A stretch of DNA of 64,000 nt, taken from positions 2,108,001 to 2,172,000 of the forward strand of contig OZ253486.1 of NCBI GenBank assembly GCA_965261925.1, written 5' to 3'. Each line of letters begins with the position of its first letter. Position 1 is the stretch's first letter. The notes under the pieces are model-generated. The model did no database searches and was not told where the DNA came from. It saw only the letters and a program-made list of their open reading frames with translations. Source of the stretch: Bin87 sp965261925 (GTDB lineage Bacteria; Chloroflexota; Dehalococcoidia; Lucifugimonadales; UBA3495). A program made the translations under genes and the position numbers. Shown in pieces: positions 19,404 through 28,128 of the stretch.

Positions 19404-20114
19404 GTGGAGAGACGGATCCTATTGGTCGGGGGTGAAGAGTTCCGAGCGGCTGGCGCCGGCATGGACGGGTACATCCTCAGGTTGACCGGAAAGTCGAACC
19501 CCCGGGTCGCCATCGTACCAACGGCTGCCGCCTTTGAGAACCCCGGCCTCGCGGCGGCCAATGGTGTGCGCCACTTCGCAGGCTTGGGAGCCTCAGCGTT
19601 CAGTGTGGATGTGGTTCGCCGCGAAGACGCCGAAAAGCCCCGTGTCGTGGCGCAACTCGACGGCGCTGATGTCATCTACTTCACCGGCGGCAACCCGGAA
19701 CACCTGCACTCGGTGCTCACGGCGTCACCCTTGCTCGAGGCCGTCGCCGCGGCGTGCGACGGCGGCGCGATCTGGGCCGGCTCCAGCGCCGGCGCTATGG
19801 TGTTGGGCTCGGTGATGCGCCGCCCGTCATCAGGCTCCCCGGTATCACCGGCGCTGAACATCGTCCCCGACGTGATGGTGCTCCCCCATCACGAGAGGAG
19901 TGACCCTCACGCTGTCACCGGTCAGCTCGCTGGTTCGGCGACCTTCGGCCTCACTGTCCTGGGCATCGACGGCGGCTCCGGGGTGCTCCTTGATCCTGAC
20001 GGCGCCACTGCGCTGGGCGCCGGTAACGTCACCGTATATCGCTCCGGCCAATGGCGCCGGTACGCCGCCGGGGAAACGGTGCCTGGCTTGAAGGCCAGCG
20101 GCCCGGTTTCCTAG
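19404..20114 (+). CDS. peptidase S51 / cyanophycinase-like protein
   Basis: The 236-residue protein starts with a GTG preceded by GGAGCGGAGG. It has VAIVPTAA, YFTGGNPEHL and WAGSSAGAM with the family's nucleophile Ser in GSSAGA, so it belongs to the class I amidotransferase-like serine peptidases (PepE, cyanophycinase). Such enzymes cleave Asp dipeptides or cyanophycin; no cyanophycin synthetase is seen in the window. No signal peptide. Its stop overlaps the convergent hisIE stop by 4 bases. Confidence 0.85.
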   Translation: MERRILLVGGEEFRAAGAGMDGYILRLTGKSNPRVAIVPTAAAFENPGLAAANGVRHFAGLGASAFSVDVVRREDAEKPRVVAQLDGADVIYFTGGNPEHLHSVLTASPLLEAVAAACDGGAIWAGSSAGAMVLGSVMRRPSSGSPVSPALNIVPDVMVLPHHERSDPHAVTGQLAGSATFGLTVLGIDGGSGVLLDPDGATALGAGNVTVYRSGQWRRYAAGETVPGLKASGPVS

Positions 20115-20734
20115 CCTCGCCGGGCCCGCAACTCCTCCCAAACCGCGTTCGGCGAAACGCCAACGGAAGCCATCAGCGTCAGCGTGTGGTACAGCAGGTC
20201 GGCAATCTCTGCCGGCAGGTTGTCCGTTTCGCCCGTCGCCGCCGCAAGCGCGGCCTCGCCGGCTTCTTCGATCACCTTCTGGCCCACCCGGCTGGGGCCC
20301 TCAGACAGCAGCTTGGCGGTGTAACTGCCCTCGGGCATTTCCCTCTGCCGGTCCTTGATAACCGCGAATAGCTCGTCCAGCACCCGGGGGCCACCCTCGG
20401 TGTTCGTGTACTCGTCAGGCAGGTCATCCATCCTGGTGTAGAAACACGACACTTCGCCCGTGTGACACGCGGGGCCGTCCGGGTCCACCTTGAGCAGGAT
20501 GGTGTCCGCGTCGCAATCGACGTACCACTCGCGTAGGTTGAGGTAGTTCCCGGACACCTCGCCCTTGTGCCACAGGTCTTCCTGGCTGCGGCTGTAAAAC
20601 CACACCTGGGTGCCTTCCACCGTCCGCTTGAGCGAGCCTGGGTTCATGTAGCCCAGCATCAACACCTGGCCCGTGTTGATGTCCTGCGCGATGGCGGGTA
20701 CCAACCCTTTGTCGTCCAGCTTAACCTCGCTCAT
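20111..20734 (-). CDS. hisIE: bifunctional phosphoribosyl-AMP cyclohydrolase / phosphoribosyl-ATP pyrophosphatase
   Basis: The start at 20734 is fixed by GGAGG 6 bases upstream and by the HisI sequence. Residues 1-110 are HisI (MLGYMNPGSLKRT, VDCDADTILLKV with zinc and magnesium ligands, ACHTGEVSCFY); residues 115-207 are HisE (LDELFAVIKDRQ, KVIEEAGEAALAA, DLLYHTLTLM). It does steps 2 and 3 of histidine synthesis. The start overlaps the HAD gene by 14 bases, so the three genes hisF, HAD, hisIE are co-translated. Confidence 0.95.
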   Translation of the reverse strand: MSEVKLDDKGLVPAIAQDINTGQVLMLGYMNPGSLKRTVEGTQVWFYSRSQEDLWHKGEVSGNYLNLREWYVDCDADTILLKVDPDGPACHTGEVSCFYTRMDDLPDEYTNTEGGPRVLDELFAVIKDRQREMPEGSYTAKLLSEGPSRVGQKVIEEAGEAALAAATGETDNLPAEIADLLYHTLTLMASVGVSPNAVWEELRARRG

Positions 20735-21458
20735 TCGTTCCTCCATGGGGCATTTCCTGGCCGATTTTCGCCAGGATGTCAGGCAATTCCAGCAGGTCAC
20801 GGATCTCCGCGTCCGGCGTGGGCAGGTCAGGATCCGCGGCGTGACCGGACCGGTTGATCCATATCGCCGCCATTCCCACCGCCCGCGATCCCATGACATC
20901 CTCGAATTGGCGGTCACCCACGTAGGCGCATTCTGCAGGCTGCACCTTGAGCCGCTCAACCGCCGCGTCGAACAGCCGTCGGTCGGGCTTGTAGCATTGC
21001 ACGGCCTCTGACGAGATGACGGCCCCCAGATTCGTGGGTATGCGCGCCGCTACGGGGTCCAGATATGCGTCGTCAGCATTTGATATCACCGCCAGTTGGT
21101 GAGTTTGGCTCAGGATCGACAACGCATCCACCGCCTCGGGGAACAGCGGCCGTGTGCCCAGGTCATCGATGGATCTCTGTGAGGCTGCCATCGCATCCCC
21201 CGGCACATTCAGCTCGGTGAACGCCGTGGCAAACGCGTGAGCCCAGCCGTCCAGGTACGAAATGAACGGTGCTCCCGGCGCGGTTCGCCGATCCCGGAAA
21301 TTGCCCGCCCCATAGTCCCACGCGTGCCGTAACTCTTCCGGCGTGGTGTTGAGTTGTTGCTCCTCGATGATGGCAGCGAACGTCCGCTGCCACAGGTCGG
21401 CCCCGTCCTGCGCTATCGTGTTGAACATGTCGAATATTACCGTGGTGATGGCGCTCAT
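20721..21458 (-). CDS. HAD-superfamily hydrolase, haloacid dehalogenase-like
   Basis: The 245-residue protein has motif I FDMFNT (Asp10), motif II VISNADD, motif III CYKPDRRLF and motif IV YVGDRQFEDVMGSR. The second Asp of the phosphatase DxD motif is Phe12, as in haloacid dehalogenases (DxY) rather than phosphatases. Its place inside a his operon would suggest a histidinol phosphatase, but the missing Asp argues against that. Overlaps hisIE by 14 bases; 31 bases after hisF. Confidence 0.85.
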   Translation of the reverse strand: MSAITTVIFDMFNTIAQDGADLWQRTFAAIIEEQQLNTTPEELRHAWDYGAGNFRDRRTAPGAPFISYLDGWAHAFATAFTELNVPGDAMAASQRSIDDLGTRPLFPEAVDALSILSQTHQLAVISNADDAYLDPVAARIPTNLGAVISSEAVQCYKPDRRLFDAAVERLKVQPAECAYVGDRQFEDVMGSRAVGMAAIWINRSGHAADPDLPTPDAEIRDLLELPDILAKIGQEMPHGGTNERG

Positions 21459-21489
21459 CAGGTTCCTTACCGTTCGTGCTCGGCGGGGG

Positions 21490-22299
21490 TCAGATTCTCA
21501 TCGGAACGCCGCAGGCGGCGAGGTATTCCTTGGCTTGGGCGATGGAGTAGGTTCCGAAGTGGAAGATGCTGGCAGCCAGCACCGCGTCTGCCTCACCGTC
21601 GGTAAAGGCGTGGTGCAGGTGCTCCAGGGTTCCGGCCCCTCCGCTGGCTATCACCGGAACCGGAACGGCGCGTGATATGGCTCGGGTCAAGGGCAGGTCA
21701 TACCCGTCTTGCTGTCCGTCTTCGTCCATGCTGGTAAGCAGGATCTCTCCTGAACCCAGAGCGACCGTCCGCCGCGCCCATTTGACGGCGTCCAACCCGG
21801 TTGGGTTCCGGCCACCGTGCGTGAAGACCTGCCACCCCGAATTCAGGTCAACCGCCAGCGATGGGTCTTTTGGCGCCGGGAACTCTTCGCCAGGCTCGAC
21901 TCGACGGGCATCGATGGCGGTGACGATGCACTGGCTCCCGAACTGTCCCGCTCCTTGCGACACCAACTCGGGCGTGTTGATCGCGGCGGTATTGACCGAC
22001 ACCTTGTCGGCCCCGGCGTTGAGCATGCGCCGCACGTCCTCGAGGGATCGAATGCCGCCTCCCACTGTGAGCGGTATGAACACCTGCTCGGAAACGCTGC
22101 GAACCACGTCGACCATGGTATTGCGGGAATCACTGCTCGCGGTGATGTCCAGGAAAACCAACTCGTCCGCGCCTTCGAGGTCGTAACGGGCCGCGAGCTC
22201 CGCCGGGTCGCCGGCGTCGCGCAGGTTGACGAAACTCGTGCCCTTAACGACGCGGCCAGCGTCGACGTCCAGGCAAGGTATGATGCGGCGGGTAAGCAC
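21490..22299 (-). CDS. hisF: imidazole glycerol phosphate synthase subunit HisF
   Basis: The 269-residue barrel begins MLTRRIIPCLDVDAGRVVKG, with catalytic Asp11, has the phosphate loop VGGGIRS, the second catalytic Asp in VTAIDARR (about 130) and IASGGAGTLEH near the end. It uses ammonia from HisH to make IGP and AICAR. HisH is not in this operon. The promoter region has an extended -10 inside an inverted repeat (see 22330-22349). First gene of hisF-HAD-hisIE. Confidence 0.96.
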   Translation of the reverse strand: MLTRRIIPCLDVDAGRVVKGTSFVNLRDAGDPAELAARYDLEGADELVFLDITASSDSRNTMVDVVRSVSEQVFIPLTVGGGIRSLEDVRRMLNAGADKVSVNTAAINTPELVSQGAGQFGSQCIVTAIDARRVEPGEEFPAPKDPSLAVDLNSGWQVFTHGGRNPTGLDAVKWARRTVALGSGEILLTSMDEDGQQDGYDLPLTRAISRAVPVPVIASGGAGTLEHLHHAFTDGEADAVLAASIFHFGTYSIAQAKEYLAACGVPMRI

Positions 22300-22329
22300 A
22301 ACGGGCGGATGCGTTCAGGGGAGGTTTGT

Positions 22330-22349
22330 GCGAATAGTATAGCATTCGC
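22330..22349 (-). promoter_or_regulatory. hisF promoter -10 within an inverted repeat
   Basis: The minus strand has TGC-TATACT (22344-22336), 36 bases upstream of the hisF ATG. It is flanked exactly by GCGAAT and ATTCGC, a 6-8-6 inverted repeat that could be an operator. Confidence 0.5.
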
Positions 22350-22461
22350 CCCAAATTGACTGGCCACGCTGGTGCTTGAAATTGTTGCCGGGTACTCGGT
22401 GGGCATCTATGATGGTGCATTGAACAGCGGCCACAGGCCGATTGCATACAGGAGGCAAACA

Positions 22462-22857
22462 ATGGCATTGACACTCGCGGACAGCAACCGGATCATGGCG
22501 GCGGCCATCTCGCAGGCTGAGGAACTGAACATCAAAATCAGCGTGGCCGTCGTGGACGCCGGGGGGCGAATCATCGGCTTGCAGCGCATGGACGGAGCCA
22601 TCTGGGCGTCGGCCTACGGCTGCCAGGGCAAGGCGGTCGCGTCGGCGGCTTTCGGACGGCCCAGCGGTGAGATGCAGGACCGGGCCACGGCTCCCACGCC
22701 GGCGGGTATCCGGGAGCGCTCCGGCTCCGAGATGATCTTCGGTCAGGGCGCGGTGCCCATCGTGCAGGGCGGCGCGGTCGTCGGAGCCTGCGGTGTCGGC
22801 GGCGGCACCAGCCAGGAAGACGAACAGTGCTCCGCGGCGGGAGCAGCGGCCCTGTAA
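22462..22857 (+). CDS. GlcG/HbpS heme-binding family protein (DUF336)
   Basis: Starting after a perfect AGGAGG, the 131-residue protein has the family pattern: ISVAVVDAGGRIIGLQRMDGA, a GCQGKAVASAAFG helix, and GGAVVGACGVGGGTSQEDEQC at the end. GlcG-like proteins accompany glycolate or diol catabolism, and HbpS binds heme; the exact role is not known. It diverges from hisF and has no other partner gene. Confidence 0.88.
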   Translation: MALTLADSNRIMAAAISQAEELNIKISVAVVDAGGRIIGLQRMDGAIWASAYGCQGKAVASAAFGRPSGEMQDRATAPTPAGIRERSGSEMIFGQGAVPIVQGGAVVGACGVGGGTSQEDEQCSAAGAAAL

Positions 22858-22948
22858 ACCAGGTACTCACCCGTCGAACCCGGAATCCGTCCGCGGCCAG
22901 GCGCGCCGCCAGCGCGCCACAGCCTCGCGGGCGGATTTTCCATGTCGG

Positions 22949-23665
22949 TCACGGCGTCAGCGCCAGTACTGATGCCGGGCTCCCGCTCCCGCCGACCAGG
23001 GGCAGCCGCCCGATGACCAGGGTCGCGCCGGTGGCCGGTAACCGTTCCAGGTTGTTCAGGCATTCCAGGATCATGCCGCCCCGGTGCGAAACCGTCCGGC
23101 TGACTTCGAGTCCGACCTCTGCCCCGGGGTCTACGCCGTGCGTATCTGTCCCGATCCCGGACGCCTCACGGGTGTCCATCAGCAACTGTGCCGCCTCGTT
23201 TGCGAACCCCGGCGTGTGCATCAGCCCATCGGACGCCAGATTGATGAACTGTTCCGGTTCGTCCCAATAGCGGCTCCACCCGGTCAGCAGCAGAGTAATC
23301 GACCCGGCTGGGATTTCACCGTAGCGGCGCTCCCATTCTGCAAGATCATCCACTGTTAGCGCGTAATCCGGGTCCTGTGCTGCCCGACCCCTTGAATCCA
23401 TAACTACGGCGGGAACGACCAGGGCCTCGGGTGCAATGCCGTCCGGCCCGGGACCTATATCCCAAAACGCTGACGGTGTCGATATATGGGTCCCGCTGTG
23501 CTCGCCCATACTGAACCGGCGCAGGCAATAACCGTGATCCTGGATGGTGGCCGTTGTTTCGAATTGAACCGGCGGATCGCCCGGCCAGGTGGGGATGCCC
23601 GGCTTGATTGGGTGCGTCAAATCCACCACCCGGCGATAGGCGATGATCCGCTCCGGCCGGTCCAT
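22949..23665 (-). CDS. cyclase family protein (kynurenine formamidase-like metal hydrolase)
   Basis: The start at 23665 gives 238 residues beginning MDRPERIIAYRRVVDLTHPI. The cyclase/KynB motif appears as FSMGEHSGTHISTPSAFW (the usual HxGTHxDxPxH with Ser for Asp and Phe for the last His), and GTDTHGVDPG follows. The first two ligands are present, the third is altered, so activity may differ from arylformamidases. A long upstream frame is a shadow of the neighbouring gene. It lies 17 bases behind the small gene at 23683, in one operon. Confidence 0.82.
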   Translation of the reverse strand: MDRPERIIAYRRVVDLTHPIKPGIPTWPGDPPVQFETTATIQDHGYCLRRFSMGEHSGTHISTPSAFWDIGPGPDGIAPEALVVPAVVMDSRGRAAQDPDYALTVDDLAEWERRYGEIPAGSITLLLTGWSRYWDEPEQFINLASDGLMHTPGFANEAAQLLMDTREASGIGTDTHGVDPGAEVGLEVSRTVSHRGGMILECLNNLERLPATGATLVIGRLPLVGGSGSPASVLALTP

Positions 23666-23682
23666 AGTATTAACTGAAGCGC

Positions 23683-23991
23683 TCAGGCGGCTGCGCCAAG
23701 CGTGTCGCGCGCCGGCGGTGTGCTCGTGTGCCCGATGCCCGCCGGGATCATTCCTTGCATGTTGGCTATGTGCTTGTCGATCCAACCCATCGCATCGGCG
23801 AAACTGCGCGTCGCGCCGAGTTCGGTCAGTTGGCCGAACCCGTTGCGCCCGTAGATCACGTAGCAAATCGACGGCACCTCGCCATGGATCAGGTACCCTC
23901 GGTAGGATATCCGTCGCCCGCCCGCCGGGATCCGGGCGGTGGCTACGGCGTGGGTGGCGTTGATGACACTGTTGCGGGTATCGGTGCTCAT
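23683..23991 (-). CDS. small hypothetical protein in an operon with the cyclase
   Basis: Start 23991 is chosen because AGGAG lies 6 bases upstream; 43 upstream codons overlap the promoter. The 102-residue product has no signal or membrane segment. Its core reads RISYRGYLIHGEVPSICYVI ... SFADAMGWIDKHIAN, probably a small alpha+beta domain. Not recognised. First gene of the two-gene operon with the cyclase and placed behind the best regulated-looking promoter of the window. Confidence 0.75.
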   Translation of the reverse strand: MSTDTRNSVINATHAVATARIPAGGRRISYRGYLIHGEVPSICYVIYGRNGFGQLTELGATRSFADAMGWIDKHIANMQGMIPAGIGHTSTPPARDTLGAAA

Positions 23992-24037
23992 TTCGGCTCC
24001 TGTCGCGCTGGTTGCAGCGCATTTGTGTTGAGCACAT

Positions 24038-24065
24038 GTTCTAACAAACGTCTGTTCTGTGTCAA
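24038..24065 (-). promoter_or_regulatory. promoter with operator-like palindrome for the 23991 operon
   Basis: On the minus strand TTGACA (24065-24060), a 16-base spacer and TAGAAC (24043-24038) form a good sigma-70 type promoter 47 bases before the ATG. The spacer holds AACAGACGTTTGTT (24056-24043), a near-perfect palindrome centred on ACGT, typical of TetR- or LacI-type operators. Confidence 0.65.
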
Positions 24066-24123
24066 TGCCTGAGCCGTCAGATTTTCGGATGTTTGTTCCA
24101 ATTGTTTTGCCGACTGACAATAC

Positions 24124-24148
24124 AAAAGGCCGGCGTTACGGCCGGCCT
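24124..24148 (-). terminator. rho-independent terminator of hisS
   Basis: A perfect 8-bp stem AGGCCGGC / GCCGGCCT with a 6-base loop is followed on the minus strand by TTTTGTATT, 25 bases past the hisS stop. Confidence 0.85.
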
Positions 24149-24172
24149 GACTTGCGAGTTTACGTCGAATTG

Positions 24173-25432
24173 TTATCCGCCGTTTGCCTGCCGGAGGAAC
24201 TGCTCGACGGGAATCGTCTCTTGGCTGGAGGTCTGCATGTCCCGGACCACCACCGTTCCGTCCCTGACCTCATCTTCGCCGATGATCACTGTGGAGGCTA
24301 TCCCCAGCGCGTTGGCCTGCCGCATTTGCCCCCGCAACGCCCGGCCGCCGTTCGCAAGAATCGCACCGACACCCCCGTTGCGCATTCGGCTTGCCAGGCG
24401 CACCCCCTCGATGCGGGCGTCCTCTCCGATGGTTGTAATCAGGTAGCGCGGCGACGGTTCATCAGGAACCGGGGTTTCAGCGCGTCGCAGGTTGAGCGCC
24501 AGGCGTTCAATGCCGCTGCCGAATCCGATGCCGGGGGTGGGCCGTCCGCCCAACTGCTCGATCAAGGCGTCATACCGCCCGCCCCCGCAAATCGTCGACT
24601 GCGCGCCTTCAACCGCCGGCTGGATCTCGAACACGGTGCGCGTGTAATAGTCCAACCCCCTCACCAGCCGGTGGTCCGCCCGGTTGGGGATTCCGGCAGC
24701 GTCCAGGTACGAGCGGACCCGATCCCAGTGGGTCTGGCATTCTGCGCAGAGACACTCCACGGACTTCGGCGCTTCTTCCCCCAGCGCACGGCACGTCTCC
24801 ACCTTGCAGTCCAGCAGTCTCAGAGGATTGCGCTCCAGCCTCTGCCGGCAGTCCGGGCACAGGTTGCTGGTCTGCTTCTGGTAATAGGACTTCAGGGCGG
24901 CGATGTAATCCGGGCGGCACTGCCCGTCGCCGATGCTGTTGGTCAGCAGCGTGATATCGGATAGGCCGATGTTGTGCATGAACGTCCACGCCAACTCGAT
25001 CACTTCCGCGTCCACCGACGGGTCGCCGTCGCCGATGGCTTCCACGCCGAACTGGTGGTGCTGGCGGAAGCGGCCGGCTTGCGGCCGTTCGTAGCGGAAC
25101 ACCGGGCACAGGTAGTACATCCGCACGGGTTGCGCCTGATTGTGCATCCCGTGTTCCAGGTACGCCCGGCAAACCGGGGCCGTGCCTTCCGCCCGGAGGG
25201 TGAGCTGGTCGCCGCCGCGGTCCTCGAAGACGTACATCTCCTTTTCGACGATGTCCGTCCCTTCGCCAACGCCGCGCACGAAAAGCCGCGCGTCCTCGAA
25301 CATTGGGCTGTCGATCCTGCCGTAACCGAACCGGCGCGCCACGTTGGTCGCGTGCGACTCGATGTAGCGCCAGTATTTTTGCTCTTCGGGCAGGCGGTCG
25401 GCGGTACCCCGGGGGGCCTGAAAGGTGGGCAT
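24173..25432 (-). CDS. hisS: histidyl-tRNA synthetase
   Basis: The start at 25432 gives 419 residues beginning MPTFQAPRGTADRLPEE, the standard HisRS N-terminus. Class II motifs are present: motif 2 PVFRYERPQAGRFRQHHQFG, the histidine-binding RGLDYYTRTVFE and motif 3 GFGSGIERL, then an anticodon-binding domain. AAGGAG lies 13 bases before the ATG, a longish spacing. A CATAAT -10 candidate sits at 25474-25469 (minus strand). Four Cys pairs in the insertion (CPDC, CAEC and neighbours) may bind zinc. Confidence 0.96.
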   Translation of the reverse strand: MPTFQAPRGTADRLPEEQKYWRYIESHATNVARRFGYGRIDSPMFEDARLFVRGVGEGTDIVEKEMYVFEDRGGDQLTLRAEGTAPVCRAYLEHGMHNQAQPVRMYYLCPVFRYERPQAGRFRQHHQFGVEAIGDGDPSVDAEVIELAWTFMHNIGLSDITLLTNSIGDGQCRPDYIAALKSYYQKQTSNLCPDCRQRLERNPLRLLDCKVETCRALGEEAPKSVECLCAECQTHWDRVRSYLDAAGIPNRADHRLVRGLDYYTRTVFEIQPAVEGAQSTICGGGRYDALIEQLGGRPTPGIGFGSGIERLALNLRRAETPVPDEPSPRYLITTIGEDARIEGVRLASRMRNGGVGAILANGGRALRGQMRQANALGIASTVIIGEDEVRDGTVVVRDMQTSSQETIPVEQFLRQANGG

Positions 25433-25674
25433 GGTGTTGTCAACGCTCCTTCGGTATTGGCCGAGCGAATTATGATCGGATTGGCATTCGTCGCGGGTAC
25501 AAAACGATCCAGGATCCGCGTTGATCCTTGGCTGGGCGTGCGGCCGGTGCCCGTTTCGCCGGCGGCGGACGATCCGCACCACGCTGCCCGGTGGCCCGGA
25601 AAGCGCGTCTGCTGTTCATTCTATCATCGGCCGCCGGAAGTCCGGTCGCGTGCCGATGCATCCCGCTTAGCTCG

Positions 25675-26925
25675 TCAGGCTTTGCCTTCTGCTTCAAGCC
25701 GGCTCACTTCTTCCGGTGTCAGCCCGCCGATGGTGCACAGCACGTCGCGGTTGTGCTGGCCCAGCGTCGGCGGCGGATTCGCCGATGTGTCGACGCAGCC
25801 GGTCAACTGCACCGGCGTGTTCACCGTTCGGAAGGGCCGGCCGTAGGTGTCCCCGCTGTCCACGAACATGTTCCGGTTCTCCAGGTGCGGGCAGCTGTCG
25901 AGGTCGGCCGCGTCCTGCACGATGCCCATGGAAAACCCGCAATCCAGAAGGTGCTGGTTCAGCTCCCGTTTCGGGATATTCTGGGACCATTCCTCAATGG
26001 CGGGCACGATGTGACTGATGTAGAACGGCCCCGTTACTCCCCGGCCCAGGTACCGCGGGTCTGCCGCCAGCTCCGGCCGGCCGGCCAGGTTCCACATCGC
26101 CGTCCACTTGTCGTCCGCGTTGCCGGCCCCGGCCAGCACCACGTAGCCATCCGACGCGCGCAGGGTCAGTTGCGCCGAGAACATGTTCTCCCGGGCCGTG
26201 GTCGTCACCTGGCCCGTGGATTGGAACAGCGGCATGCTGCTCGTGGTATGGGCCGCCATGCAGTCATACATTGCCATGTCCACATGCTGCCCCAGTCCGG
26301 TCTTCCGCCGCGATTCCAGCGCCAACATCACCCCCAGCGCCGTCCAGACTCCCGGCACTGAATCACCCATGTTGTCGCCCACCATTTGCGGCCCGCTGTC
26401 GGGCGTCCCGGTGGTCACCATCCACCCGCCCATGCCCTGCACGCACGGGTTGTTCGCCGGCCAGTTGGAGTAGGGCCCGCGCAATCCGTCGCTGTCCCCG
26501 TACCCGCTGATGCTGGCGTATACCAGGCCGGCGTTGATCTCGCTCAGCCGTTCATAGCTGAACCCCAGGCGGCTCATTGCGCCCGGGCCCCAGTTGTCCA
26601 GCAGGACGTCCGAAACGCGCACCATGTTTTCGAATGCTCGTTTGCCCACCGGATCCCGCAGATCCAGCGCAACACTTTTCTTGTTTCGGTTCACGCCCAA
26701 GTACCTGGCGCTCACTTGTGAACCGTCCGGGCCTTCCACGAAAGGATCGTTCTCGCGGGCACGGTCTCCGCTGCCCGGCCTTTCGATCTTGATCACCTCT
26801 GCGCCCATGTCCGCCAGGATCATCGCGCAAAACGGCCCGGCCACGATGTGCGTGGCATCCAGTACGCGTAACCCCTGCAGCGGCAGCGGTTGCAGGCTCG
26901 ATTCGAGGTTGGCGGGTGAGGTCAT
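25675..26925 (-). CDS. CaiB/BaiF family CoA transferase
   Basis: The 416-residue class III CoA transferase starts with LPLQGLRVLDATHIVAGPF, continues MGAEVIKIERPGSGDRAR and LGVNRNKKSVALDL, and has the active-site region MVGDNMGDSVPG with the likely nucleophilic Asp. It moves CoA from a donor thioester to an organic acid; the substrates cannot be read off. GGAG is 9 bases upstream of the ATG and a TATAGT -10 candidate lies about 61 bases upstream. Single gene, no metabolic partner adjacent. Confidence 0.93.
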   Translation of the reverse strand: MTSPANLESSLQPLPLQGLRVLDATHIVAGPFCAMILADMGAEVIKIERPGSGDRARENDPFVEGPDGSQVSARYLGVNRNKKSVALDLRDPVGKRAFENMVRVSDVLLDNWGPGAMSRLGFSYERLSEINAGLVYASISGYGDSDGLRGPYSNWPANNPCVQGMGGWMVTTGTPDSGPQMVGDNMGDSVPGVWTALGVMLALESRRKTGLGQHVDMAMYDCMAAHTTSSMPLFQSTGQVTTTARENMFSAQLTLRASDGYVVLAGAGNADDKWTAMWNLAGRPELAADPRYLGRGVTGPFYISHIVPAIEEWSQNIPKRELNQHLLDCGFSMGIVQDAADLDSCPHLENRNMFVDSGDTYGRPFRTVNTPVQLTGCVDTSANPPPTLGQHNRDVLCTIGGLTPEEVSRLEAEGKA

Positions 26926-27104
26926 GGTTTTGCTCCGTCAGCTTGCCTGGATTTGGAACGGCGTCGTCGCGTTGCGCCCGCCGTAACTATACGGGATGGA
27001 ACGCTCGAATGCGTCGCCGGGATGTCCGGTGACGGGTAGCCCGATTCACCACACCGGGAAGCGGCGCCGACCCTTTCGCGGACCGCCTGCCTCGGCTGCC
27101 GTCC

Positions 27105-28103
27105 CTAGCGTGACCTCTCGCGGATGTAGTCCACCATTTCCAGCAGCGAGCGCCGTGGCGGGCAGTCCGGCAGTTCTTCCAGGGCCGCCGCAGCTTCCGA
27201 GCAGTAGTCTCGAATTACCGCAAAGCAGTCGGGCACAATGCCGGAACCGTTAATCATGTCCAGCGATTTCTGCAACAGGTGATCGACGTCGGGACCGCCG
27301 TCGGTTATCGACGTGAAAAGCCTGTCTATCGGGTTGTCCTCGGGATACCTTTCCATCAACATGATAGTGGGCAGCGTCAGCACTCCCTGCAGCAGGTCGT
27401 TGCCCACGGGCTTGCCGATTTCGCTGGCATCACCCTGGATGTCGAGCAGGTCGTCAACGATCTGGAATGCCATGCCCACGTTGTATCCGTACCTGCGCAG
27501 TGCCTGCACCTGGTGCTCTGGCGCTCCGCTCAGTACCGCTCCGGATTCGGCGGAGGTGCAGAACAGGGAAGCCGTTTTCCGGTAGATGCGTTCGTCGTAC
27601 AACCTGCGGGCCTTCGAAGGGTCGAAGGTTGTGAAAAACTCGATCAACTGCCCGCTGGCCAGTTCCATGATCGTTTCCGAGAACCGGCGAATGACGCGGA
27701 TCACTCCGGTATCGCAGACGAATGTGGCGGACGTGGCGAACAGGTAGTCTCCCAGCAGCACGGCGACGTGGTTGCCGTACAGCTTGTTGATGGTCGGCTT
27801 GCCGCGCCTCATGCCGGCGTTGTCCACGGTGTCATCGTGGATCAAGGTGGCCAGGTGCAGCAGCTCCACCGCTGCCGCCATGATCTGCGAACGTTTTTGG
27901 TCGTCTTCGTAAAATTCTGACGCCAGCAGGGTCAGCGCCGGGCGGACTCTCTTTCCTCCCGACCGGAGGGCGTAGTCCAGCAAAGGGTCGAGGTCGGCGA
28001 TGTCCGTCTGGCACAGCTCGTGCAGCTGCTCTTCCACCAAGGCCAGTTTGTCGACCACCGGAGCGTAGATCGATACGGTTTGCAGGTCTAGCCCGGGCTG
28101 CAC
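27105..28103 (-). CDS. polyprenyl diphosphate synthase
   Basis: The 332-residue trans-prenyltransferase has GGKRVRPAL, the first Asp-rich motif LIHDDTVDNAGMRRG, GDYLFATSA, KTASLF and the second Asp-rich motif IVDDLLDIQGD. It condenses isopentenyl diphosphate onto allylic primers, for quinone side chains or lipid carriers. The residues before DDTVD (HLATLI) are small, which favours longer chains. It follows metG by 25 bases, so probably sits in its operon. Confidence 0.93.
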   Translation of the reverse strand: MQPGLDLQTVSIYAPVVDKLALVEEQLHELCQTDIADLDPLLDYALRSGGKRVRPALTLLASEFYEDDQKRSQIMAAAVELLHLATLIHDDTVDNAGMRRGKPTINKLYGNHVAVLLGDYLFATSATFVCDTGVIRVIRRFSETIMELASGQLIEFFTTFDPSKARRLYDERIYRKTASLFCTSAESGAVLSGAPEHQVQALRRYGYNVGMAFQIVDDLLDIQGDASEIGKPVGNDLLQGVLTLPTIMLMERYPEDNPIDRLFTSITDGGPDVDHLLQKSLDMINGSGIVPDCFAVIRDYCSEAAAALEELPDCPPRRSLLEMVDYIRERSR

Positions 28104-28128
28104 GGGGTCTCCTTCGTGTTCCGGGCCG

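Noticed and set aside
20721..21458. Calling the HAD gene hisB/histidinol phosphatase from its position
   Set aside because: Motif I lacks the second Asp needed by HAD phosphatases.
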